A DNA stretch of 64,000 nucleotides from Paenibacillus cymbidii. GTDB lineage: Bacteria; Bacillota; Bacilli; Paenibacillales; NBRC-103111. Shown piece by piece: positions 53,985 through 61,334 of the stretch (positions are counted from its first letter, which is position 1; every line of letters starts with the position of its first letter). The stretch spans positions 164,283 to 228,282 of the forward strand of contig NZ_SHLX01000015.1 in assembly GCF_004764705.1 (NCBI RefSeq). Reading direction: 5' to 3'. The position numbers and the translations under genes are program-made. The notes below the pieces were generated by a model. That model saw only the letters and a program-made list of their open reading frames with translations, had not been told where the DNA came from and searched no databases.

Positions 53985-54177
53985 AAATAGGCCATCTTTT
54001 ATGGCCTATTTCGCCAAAAACAGGTGCCTGCCGCAAAATAGCCAGTGATTTGACTGGCTATTCGGTCGAAATGCTTGAATAGGCAGCCATTCGGTGCGAA
54101 TAGCCAGTGTTTTCACTGGCTATTTTCGTTGCAATAGGTCAAATCGGGCAAATAAGCAACTTTTTATGGCCTATTTC
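53985..54177. repeat. Four-hairpin (X-Y-Y-X) intergenic element, copy 4
   Basis: Hairpins lie at 53985-54011, 54036-54062, 54098-54126 and 54150-54177, 193 nt in total. It ends 15 nt from the stop of the PHP phosphatase gene at 54193. It has the same orientation as the other three copies; the last hairpin has a degenerate left arm. Confidence 0.83.
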
Positions 54178-54192
54178 GCCCGCCAAGCGTCT

Positions 54193-55002
54193 CTACCGCA
54201 CAAGCGGGACCATCTCCCGCTTGCGGTTTCGGAACGCGGCAAGCTGCCGCACGCCGATCCCTTGCAGGAACTCGGCTACTTGCTCCCAATCGTGGAGCAG
54301 CTCGGCCGGGCTGTGCGCATCCGAGCCGAATGTGAAGCCGACGCCGGCGCGGTGCAGCCGCTCCAGCAGGTCGGTCGAAGGGAACCACGCCCGCGCCGGC
54401 TTCCTCGTCCCGGACGTGTTCACCTCCACGACCAGGTCACGCTCGGCGATGATTCGCACCGTTTCATCCCACAATGCGGTCAGCGGCTCGGACGGAAGGA
54501 AGCCCAGTCCCTTCACCGCATCGAGGTGCCCGAGGATGTCGAAGGCGCCGCACTGCGCGGCCTCCTGCACGAGCCGGATGTAATGCGTAAACGTCTGCAG
54601 CGGATCGGCGCCATCCTCTTCCCAGCGCCTGCGGTCGAACACGTGCCGGCCTTCGAAGTAATGCACCGAACCGATCACGTAATCGAGCGGATAAGCGGCG
54701 AATATCCCCTTGTACCGCTCCATCCAGCCCGGCATGTAGTCGGATTCGACACCGAGCCGGATATCGAGACGGCCGGCATATTCCGCGCGGAGCCGCACCA
54801 TCTCGTCGGCGTAGCGCGGAAACTCCGACTGCGCCATCGTCATCCCCGGAGCCGGATGGTCGCCCGGCTGAAAAAACAGCGGGATGTGGTCCGACAGGCC
54901 AAGCTGATCCATGCCGGCGGCGAGCGCCGCCTCGATCATGTCCCGCAACGTCCCCCGCGCATGCCCGCAGCGGTCATGATGCGTATGATAATCTATTTTC
55001 AT
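54193..55002 (-). CDS. PHP-family phosphatase (histidinol-phosphatase type)
   Basis: This is a cytosolic tri-metal phosphoesterase of 269 residues. Metal motifs come in order: DYHTHHDRCGHA (residues 4-15), LGLSDHIP, the Glu in GVESDYM, GSVHYFEG, DILGHLD and TFGSDAHSP. The ATG at 55002 has GAGGGAG upstream. It closes the operon of binding protein, LplB, LplC and PHP rather than lying in a his operon, so dephosphorylation of an imported phosphorylated compound is as likely as histidine synthesis. A secreted PHP protein is encoded nearby at 61335. Confidence 0.88.
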   Translation of the reverse strand: MKIDYHTHHDRCGHARGTLRDMIEAALAAGMDQLGLSDHIPLFFQPGDHPAPGMTMAQSEFPRYADEMVRLRAEYAGRLDIRLGVESDYMPGWMERYKGIFAAYPLDYVIGSVHYFEGRHVFDRRRWEEDGADPLQTFTHYIRLVQEAAQCGAFDILGHLDAVKGLGFLPSEPLTALWDETVRIIAERDLVVEVNTSGTRKPARAWFPSTDLLERLHRAGVGFTFGSDAHSPAELLHDWEQVAEFLQGIGVRQLAAFRNRKREMVPLVR

Positions 55003-55047
55003 CTTGTCGCCGTCTCCCTCGCTTCTCTCGCTCACGGTGTTTCCGCT

Positions 55048-55938
55048 TCACCCTTTGATCGCGCCAATCATCACGCCTTTGACGAAATATTTTTGCAGAA
55101 ACGGGTAGACGCACAAAATCGGCAGCGTCGACACGATAATAATCGCGTATTTCACCTGCATGATCGCGAGGCTTTTTTCCTCGCTCATCATGATCGAATC
55201 GGCCATGCTTTGCGTGTTTTCCACCAGCACCTTCACCAGGTACAGCTGCAGGGGCTGCAGCTCCTTGCTGGGCAAATAAATGAGCGCGCTGAAGTAGCTG
55301 TTCCAGTGCTCCACCGCATAGAACAGGATCAGCACGGCCATAATCGGCATTGACAGCGGAGTGACGATCCGCCACAAAATGCCCATGTCGCTCGCGCCGT
55401 CCAGCTTGGCCGATTCGATCAGCGTGTCCGGAATCGACTCGAAAAACGTCCGGGCGATAATGACGTACCACACCCCAACCGCCCCGAGCAAAATCAAAAT
55501 CCAGCGAGTATCGTACAGCCCGATCCGGTTCATCAAAATAAACGTCGGAATCGTGCCGCCCTTGAACAGCATCGTAAACACGATGAACAGCGTCAGCGGC
55601 ACGCGGATGACGAAACCGCGGCGCGACAGCGGATAAGCGAGCAGAATCGTCATGACTACGTTGAACGCCGTGCCGACCGCCGTATAAAAGATCGTGTTCG
55701 CGTAAGCCGTCCACAAATCCGGATTGTCCGTCACCAGTTTGTACGATTGCAGCGAAAAGCCTTTCGGCCACAGCCACACTTCCATCCGGGCGGCGGCAAG
55801 CGGATCGCTGATCGACATGCTGAAGACAAACACAAGCGGATAAAGGCAGACGACGATCACACCCAGCATCAGACACGTGATAGCAGCATCGGCCAGCTTG
55901 CCGGCAACCGCCGTTCGTTTTTTCACTGTACTCACCAT
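55048..55938 (-). CDS. Carbohydrate ABC transporter permease, LplC type
   Basis: This 296-residue permease has six membrane segments, the EAA loop LIESAKLDGASDMGILWR followed by VTPLSMP, and the LplC ending FLQKYFVKGVMIGAIKG. It is nearly identical in its last 12 residues to the LplC gene at 4269. The ATG at 55938 begins 4 nt after the LplB stop, with only a weak GGTGA ribosome site, so translational coupling is likely. Confidence 0.92.
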   Translation of the reverse strand: MVSTVKKRTAVAGKLADAAITCLMLGVIVVCLYPLVFVFSMSISDPLAAARMEVWLWPKGFSLQSYKLVTDNPDLWTAYANTIFYTAVGTAFNVVMTILLAYPLSRRGFVIRVPLTLFIVFTMLFKGGTIPTFILMNRIGLYDTRWILILLGAVGVWYVIIARTFFESIPDTLIESAKLDGASDMGILWRIVTPLSMPIMAVLILFYAVEHWNSYFSALIYLPSKELQPLQLYLVKVLVENTQSMADSIMMSEEKSLAIMQVKYAIIIVSTLPILCVYPFLQKYFVKGVMIGAIKG

Positions 55939-55942
55939 ATGC

Positions 55943-56914
55943 TCACCATAACGAAATCGCCGTCCATTTTTTCGCCAGCTTGTTGAAGGTGACGATCAGA
56001 ATAAAGTTGATGATCGCGTTCATCAGATCGACCGCGGCGGCGAAGCTGAATTCCCCGCCGACGAGCCCGACCCGGTACACGTACGTCGACACAACGTCCG
56101 CCACATCGTACGTCGCGGGGTTGTACAGCAGGATGATTTTTTCGAAGCCGACGCTCATCATCCGGCCGAGCTGCAGAATGAGCAGGATGACGATCGTCGA
56201 GGCGAGCCCGGGCAGCGTTACGTGCTGCATTTGCCGCCACCGGCCGGCGCCGTCCATCTTCGCCGCTTCGTACAATTGCGGGTCGATCGCCGCAATCGCC
56301 GCCAGGTACAGAATCGAGCTGTAGCCGAAACCGGCCCAAATGTCGGTGCCGATGTAGATCGTACGAAACCAGCCGGCCTCGCTGAGAAAATTGATTTTGT
56401 CCAAACCGAGCTGGACGAGCAGCGCGTTAACGATGCCGCTGTTCGGCGACAGGAACGTTACGGTCATCCCCACAATCACGACGACGGAAATAAAATGCGG
56501 CAAGTAGCTCACCGACTGCACAACGCGCTTGAACCCTTGGCGCCGCACCTCGTTCAGCAGCAGGGCGAACACGATCGGCACCGGGAACCCCCAGATCAGG
56601 TTGTACAAATTGAGCAGCAGCACGTTTTTGATCAGGCGGAAGGCGTAGATGGACTGGAAAAACTGTTCGAACCATTCCAGCCCGACCCACCTGCTGTGCC
56701 AAATCCCCTTGGCCGGCGAAAAGTCCTTGAACGCCATCAGCATGCCGTACATCGGCGCGTAGTGAAACAGAAGGAAATACACGACGGCCGGGAGCGTCAT
56801 CAACAGCAAATATTTGTCCCGGAGCCAGCGCTTGCGGTACCGGCTCCAGCCGGAAGCCGCGGACAGCCGCGACGGTTCGGCGGGCGAAGGCAATTGGCGG
56901 GTGTCGTTCATCAT
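55943..56914 (-). CDS. ABC transporter permease, LplB type
   Basis: This permease has about 323 residues. A charged N-terminal extension of about 45 residues precedes the first helix (YLLLMTLPAVVYFLLFHYAP). The rest is typical: YGMLMAFKDFSP, SVSYLPHFISVVVIVG and the EAA loop LYEAAKMDGAGRWRQM. The ATG at 56914 has AAGGAGAG upstream; the frame is open to 56980. It is the middle gene of the third importer operon, following the binding protein across a GC-rich hairpin. Confidence 0.9.
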   Translation of the reverse strand: MMNDTRQLPSPAEPSRLSAASGWSRYRKRWLRDKYLLLMTLPAVVYFLLFHYAPMYGMLMAFKDFSPAKGIWHSRWVGLEWFEQFFQSIYAFRLIKNVLLLNLYNLIWGFPVPIVFALLLNEVRRQGFKRVVQSVSYLPHFISVVVIVGMTVTFLSPNSGIVNALLVQLGLDKINFLSEAGWFRTIYIGTDIWAGFGYSSILYLAAIAAIDPQLYEAAKMDGAGRWRQMQHVTLPGLASTIVILLILQLGRMMSVGFEKIILLYNPATYDVADVVSTYVYRVGLVGGEFSFAAAVDLMNAIINFILIVTFNKLAKKWTAISLW

Positions 56915-56945
56915 GCAGCGTTTCTCTCCTTGTTGCAGGGTCGCA

Positions 56946-56978
56946 GGCGGCGCGGGCCGCAAGGGCCCGGGCGCCGCC
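56946..56978 (-). promoter_or_regulatory. GC-rich intercistronic hairpin after the binding-protein gene
   Basis: GGCGGCGC plus GGGCC (56946-56958) pairs with GGCCC plus GCGCCGCC (56964-56978), with a 2-nt bulge and a 5-nt loop. It lies between the binding-protein stop (56993) and the LplB start (56914). Confidence 0.55.
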
Positions 56979-56992
56979 AAAACGCCGCCGCT

Positions 56993-58666
56993 TTACTTGC
57001 CGGCCTTGCTTGCCATCAGACGGTCATACTGCGCCTGGCGAATCGACAGCACATCGGCGATGCCGATGTCCTGGATGCGTTTCGTGAAGCTGTCCCACTT
57101 GTCGATCGACTCCTGGCCGAGAATGAACTTGGCGATCATTTCGTCCTTGTACGTCGTAATGTCGGTCAGCTTGCGATTCAGCTTGGCAAACTCGTCCTCC
57201 GTCGGCATCGCGAATTCCACAACCGGCACGATATACGGCTCGACGCGGTTGGCCCGCTCGGCCAGCGTGTCGTCGGTCAGTTTCAGCATCGACACCCATT
57301 CCTTCTTCATCACGAGGCTGTTGAGCTGCCAGCCGCCGATCGAACGGATCGCTTCCACGGGGCCGAGCCCATTCGGATTTTTCAGCACAAAATCGGTAAA
57401 CACCGGCTTGCCGTCCTTCATCGTGTACGACTTGCCTTCCACCCCGAGCGTGGCGCGTTTGGAATTTTCCATGCTGTAGATGACGTAGTCGAGCCAGCGG
57501 AAGGCGATTTCCGCGTATTTGGAATCCTTGTTGATGACCGCGTTGCCGTTCGAGGTCCAGGTCGACTCGATGTGCCCCTTGTACCCGTTCGGGCCTGCCG
57601 GCGGCATCGCCATCACCCATTGCGGGTTCGTTTCGCCCGCTTCCTTCAGCTTGTTGTTCCAGAGCGTGTTCGACTCCTGCCAGGCCAGTGCGGCGCCGCT
57701 CAGGTTGCGGATGATTTTCGACGTCAGCTGGTCCTTGTTGTTGACGGCGAACTCCATGTCGAGCAGCCCTTCCTTGACCAGCTTGTTCAGGAACACGACC
57801 ATTTCCTTCGCCCGCGGGTCGAGCCATTCGTACTGGATTTTGCCTTTGGCGTCCGGGTAGAAGCCGTCGCTCGTGCGCAGATGCAGCCCCCACGCGTTGC
57901 CCCAGTAATACAATTGCGCGACGCCCTGGTAGTTGCTCATCGGAATTTCGTCCGCCTTGCCGTTGCCGTTCGGGTCCTTCTCTTTAAACGCTTTCAAAAC
58001 GTTGTACCAGTCGTCGACCGTCACCGGCTCCTTCAGGTTCAGCTTGTCGAGCCAATCCTTGCGGATGAGCCAACCGTACGGGCCGGAGGCGACCTCTTCG
58101 TCGCGGGTGCCCGACAGCGTATACGTGACGCCTTCCGGCGTCTTCATCAGCGCCGGCAGCAGCGGCTTCTGCTTGAACACCTCGGCCGCGTTCTGGCCGT
58201 ACTTCTTGATCAGATCGTCGAGCGGCAGCAGCAAGCCGTCTTTGCCGTATTTGTACATGTCGAACGAGGTGAACATAATATCGGGCAAATTCGATCTTGC
58301 CGCCAGCCGCGTTTGCAGCGCCGTCTGGTATTGGCTGCTCGGGGCCACGTCCCATTTGATTTTGACCCCGGTTGCTTTTTCGATCTCCTGCCAGACCGGC
58401 AAATTTTGCGTCAGGCTGGCCGCCGCAAACGGATTGTCGGCAATCGCCACCGTCAGCGTCACCGAACCGTCGGTTACGATCGGCATTTTGTTGACCGGGC
58501 CTGCTGCCTGCGCCGGCGAAGCCGAAACGCTCGTCTGCGGGGACGAAACCGGCGATGCCGATGCGGCGCCGTCCGGCTTGCCGGATGACGACGAGCAGCC
58601 GGCGGCCGCAACGGTACCGGCCAGCGCCGCCATCAGCCCAAGGCGTGTATACGCAATTTTGTTCAT
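56993..58666 (-). CDS. Extracellular solute-binding lipoprotein, LplA type
   Basis: This is a sugar-binding lipoprotein of 557 residues. The signal peptide MNKIAYTRLGLMAALAGTVA ends in a lipobox-like AAGC, followed by a Ser/Pro/Ala linker. The mature part begins VTLTVAIADNPFAAAS and has SYQGVAQLYYWGNAWGLHL in the middle. The ATG at 58666 has GAGGGG upstream. It is the first gene of the third importer operon and lies downstream of the membrane AraC gene. The ligand is unknown; the neighbouring PHP proteins suggest a phosphorylated or glycan-derived compound. Confidence 0.92.
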   Translation of the reverse strand: MNKIAYTRLGLMAALAGTVAAAGCSSSSGKPDGAASASPVSSPQTSVSASPAQAAGPVNKMPIVTDGSVTLTVAIADNPFAAASLTQNLPVWQEIEKATGVKIKWDVAPSSQYQTALQTRLAARSNLPDIMFTSFDMYKYGKDGLLLPLDDLIKKYGQNAAEVFKQKPLLPALMKTPEGVTYTLSGTRDEEVASGPYGWLIRKDWLDKLNLKEPVTVDDWYNVLKAFKEKDPNGNGKADEIPMSNYQGVAQLYYWGNAWGLHLRTSDGFYPDAKGKIQYEWLDPRAKEMVVFLNKLVKEGLLDMEFAVNNKDQLTSKIIRNLSGAALAWQESNTLWNNKLKEAGETNPQWVMAMPPAGPNGYKGHIESTWTSNGNAVINKDSKYAEIAFRWLDYVIYSMENSKRATLGVEGKSYTMKDGKPVFTDFVLKNPNGLGPVEAIRSIGGWQLNSLVMKKEWVSMLKLTDDTLAERANRVEPYIVPVVEFAMPTEDEFAKLNRKLTDITTYKDEMIAKFILGQESIDKWDSFTKRIQDIGIADVLSIRQAQYDRLMASKAGK

Positions 58667-58889
58667 CGAACGAACCCCTCTCCTTCGATTGCTGCGAATG
58701 TAAAAGTGCCCCGTCGGCCTATGCCCGCGCCTCGCCGCCGCTGTCCGCGCGCTCCGGATTCGCCGTTCGGCGGCGTGCCGGGCCGGGTCGATCGTTCCGG
58801 GTGCCCCCAGTATAGGCGGGGCGGCGACGGACCGTCTACGATCACCTCTTGCCCTCCGCCATACAAAATTTGACCCGGCCGAACGCCGC
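58667..58889. other. Intergenic region upstream of the third binding-protein operon
   Basis: This 223-nt GC-rich region lies between the AraC gene stop and the binding-protein start. A promoter is expected, but no clear -10/-35 pair was recognised. The operator of the first cluster is absent. Confidence 0.4.
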
Positions 58890-61109
58890 CTACGGATAAC
58901 CTTTAAACTGGCTCGGGGTGATGCCCATATATTTTTTGAACAGCCGCCGGAACGTGATGTCGTTGTCGAAGCCGACCTTGTGCGCGATCTGCACGATCGT
59001 CGCGTCGCCGGGCAAAAGGCGCTTCGCGGCCTCGATCCGGCAGCGGTTCACATAGTCGATGAAGTTGGTGCCGGTCTGGCTTTTGAAATAGCGGCTCAAA
59101 TACGAAGAGGAAATGCCGAAGGCGTCCGCCACCGCGGTCAAGGACAAATTCTGATCGGTAAAATGCGCCTCCAAATACGATTTGATGTCGCGAACCAGAT
59201 GGTCGTTGCGCCCTTCCCGCTCCGCGGCGACCAGGCGAACCGCGTCTTCGTACAGCCCGGCAATCGCATCCAGCATGGCGTCCAGTTCCTTCTGCTGCAG
59301 CAGCCCGTTCAGGCTGACCGCCGGCGCTTCGGCGATGTTCAGCTCCTCAAGCGCAAGAAACGCTACGACGGCGACCCGGTAGCAGAGGAAACGAATGGCG
59401 CCCAGCGGCAGCCGGTGCCCTTGCGCCTCCGCCCGCACGACGCGGCGCGCCTTGTCGACAGCGGCCGCGGCATGCCCCGCCTTGAGCGCCGCCTTGATCT
59501 CTTCCTCTTCGCGGATCGCGCCTTTCCAGTACACCGCTTCCTCGAACCGCTCCGCGTAAAGCGTTGCGCCGTCCTCCTGCGTAAAACGGTACTCCAGCGC
59601 ACGTTGTGCGTCCGCGTAGGAAAGATGCAGCTCGCCCGGACCGGCGCACGGCCGGCCGACGCCGATCGCCCGGTAGGCGACGTTCATGCTTTGCAGTGCG
59701 CCGCGAATCGCTTCCAGCGCCCGTTCGCCGGCGGCTTCATTTTCCACATTGAGAATGACCGCCTTGCTCCGCCCCTCCAGCTCGACCCAGTAGACAGTGG
59801 CGGCGCGCGCATCAAGCCCGGCGTTCACCTGCGCGAAGAACGGCTCCGGCACGGTCTGCTCCTCGCCGAGCAGCACGATCAGGCAGCGGTACTCGTCATG
59901 CGGGAACGTAATGTCCAGCAGTTCCATCGTACGGGCCATGTCCGCCTGCCCGGTTTCGTCGCGCAGCAGCTTGGCCAGGCACGTATTGCGGGCGAGCGGC
60001 TTGTACAGCAGCATTTCGCTTTCGCTGCGGTCGGCGTCGCCCAGCATCGCATAAATCGTTTTTTCCAAAATGCGGTATTCGTTGTGCTCGTTGTCGGCGG
60101 CGCGCCGTCGCGAGCCGACCAGGCTCAGCATCTGCGCTACCGGGCGATAATCGCGCCGCGCCAGCAGCAGCGAAATCGCCACGCCGACGGCCAAATAAAA
60201 CAGCACCAGCCCGGCGGCCACGAGGCGCACGCTCTCCAGCTTGGCGGCCAGCGCGCCGGTTGGCACGGCGAGGTGATACGTCCAGCCGTTCGCGCCTTCC
60301 GCCGACCGGTACAGCGTATAGCCCGCTTCCCGCGGGATGCGTTGCTGCAGCGCCGCGGCGACCCCCGGGTCGCCATGGTAATCGGTGACGAGCCGCCCCT
60401 CGCTGTCGGTGACGTACACGCTGCCGCCGGCTTTCGCCACGGCGGACTTGCCGAGCAGCTCCTGGATCGTCTCCTCGCGGACGAACAGCAGCAGCGTCGC
60501 CTGGAAGCCGGAATCGCCCGGCGGCAGCGCATGCAGATACGTCAGCAGCCGTTTCGGCTGGTTCAGCACGCGAACCTCCTCCGGCAGCAGGATCGTGCGG
60601 TTGTTGAGTTGCCCGAGCAGCGCCGACCAGTCGTCCGCCGTCCGCCGCGAATAGCGCATCAGATCGGTAAAAAACCGCTCCCGGCTGTCTTTGCCGACGC
60701 TCGAAAGCACCGTGTTTTTGCTTTTGAAATCGATCGCAAGCTCGTCCACAAACGGGTACGTCGCCTGAAAAATGCGCAGCTCCTGCAAAATGTTCAACAG
60801 CAGCCCGATGTCCAGCCGGTCGTAGCTGAAGCTGTCTCCCTCCATATTCATCAGCTGCGTCGCCCAGGGCATGTAGGACAGCTGCACCGCAAACGTGTCC
60901 AGCGTTTGGAAATTGCGGTCGATTTCGCCGCGAATGTCTTCGAGCACGCTGCTGTAGGCGGCGTGCGTCTCCTTTTCGATCGCGTTCGTCAGCCAATAAT
61001 AGCTGGCCAGCCCGAACGCGATCATCGGCAGCGTGATAATGAGCAGATAAGAGTACAGCACTTTCATAAACAAGGTGCCCGACCGGTTTCGTCCGAAAAT
61101 CGTTTTCAT
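58890..61109 (-). CDS. Membrane-bound AraC-family regulator
   Basis: This one-component regulator has about 739 residues. The first membrane helix is near residues 17-37 (VLYSYLLIITLPMIAFGLAS), then comes an extracellular Cache-like region of about 240 residues, and a second helix (LVAAGLVLFYLAVGVAISLL). After a long cytosolic linker the AraC DNA-binding domain follows at the C-terminus (LTAVADAFGISSSYLSRYFK and IVQIAHKVGFDNDITFRRLF). The ATG at 61109 has GGGGGAACGGG upstream; the open frame runs on to 62105 but only mirrors the divergent gene. It probably activates the importer operon downstream and perhaps the divergent secreted protein. Confidence 0.9.
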   Translation of the reverse strand: MKTIFGRNRSGTLFMKVLYSYLLIITLPMIAFGLASYYWLTNAIEKETHAAYSSVLEDIRGEIDRNFQTLDTFAVQLSYMPWATQLMNMEGDSFSYDRLDIGLLLNILQELRIFQATYPFVDELAIDFKSKNTVLSSVGKDSRERFFTDLMRYSRRTADDWSALLGQLNNRTILLPEEVRVLNQPKRLLTYLHALPPGDSGFQATLLLFVREETIQELLGKSAVAKAGGSVYVTDSEGRLVTDYHGDPGVAAALQQRIPREAGYTLYRSAEGANGWTYHLAVPTGALAAKLESVRLVAAGLVLFYLAVGVAISLLLARRDYRPVAQMLSLVGSRRRAADNEHNEYRILEKTIYAMLGDADRSESEMLLYKPLARNTCLAKLLRDETGQADMARTMELLDITFPHDEYRCLIVLLGEEQTVPEPFFAQVNAGLDARAATVYWVELEGRSKAVILNVENEAAGERALEAIRGALQSMNVAYRAIGVGRPCAGPGELHLSYADAQRALEYRFTQEDGATLYAERFEEAVYWKGAIREEEEIKAALKAGHAAAAVDKARRVVRAEAQGHRLPLGAIRFLCYRVAVVAFLALEELNIAEAPAVSLNGLLQQKELDAMLDAIAGLYEDAVRLVAAEREGRNDHLVRDIKSYLEAHFTDQNLSLTAVADAFGISSSYLSRYFKSQTGTNFIDYVNRCRIEAAKRLLPGDATIVQIAHKVGFDNDITFRRLFKKYMGITPSQFKGYP

Positions 61110-61187
61110 CCCGTTCCCCCGCCCGCGTGTATCTTTCGAGGCCAGGCCATCCGCGCGACCTGAGCATGCCTGTATTATGCATGCAAA

Positions 61188-61201
61188 TGATAGCGCTATC
61201 A
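61188..61201. promoter_or_regulatory. Perfect 14-bp palindrome, candidate cre or LacI-type operator
   Basis: TGATAGCGCTATCA is a perfect dyad with a central CG. It differs from the palindromic cre pattern by one symmetrical position. It lies between the divergent AraC gene and the secreted PHP protein gene, where it could control both. Confidence 0.5.
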
Positions 61202-61334
61202 AGACGCGCTGCAACGGAACCGGCAAAAGACGAAAAATGTATGCCGGCGAACAAATTTTGTTCGTTGACGCCCGCACCGGCGCCATTCGATGATGAAAAA
61301 GCAAGCCACCATCCATAAAGGAGGGATTTGACGA

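Noticed and set aside
56222..58588. 788-codon plus-strand open frame
   Set aside because: It lies opposite the LplB and binding-protein genes, which have signal peptide, EAA loop and ribosome sites. The antisense product is Arg/His-rich without motifs.
58980..61163. 727-codon plus-strand open frame
   Set aside because: It is antisense to the AraC regulator and shows only mirror composition.
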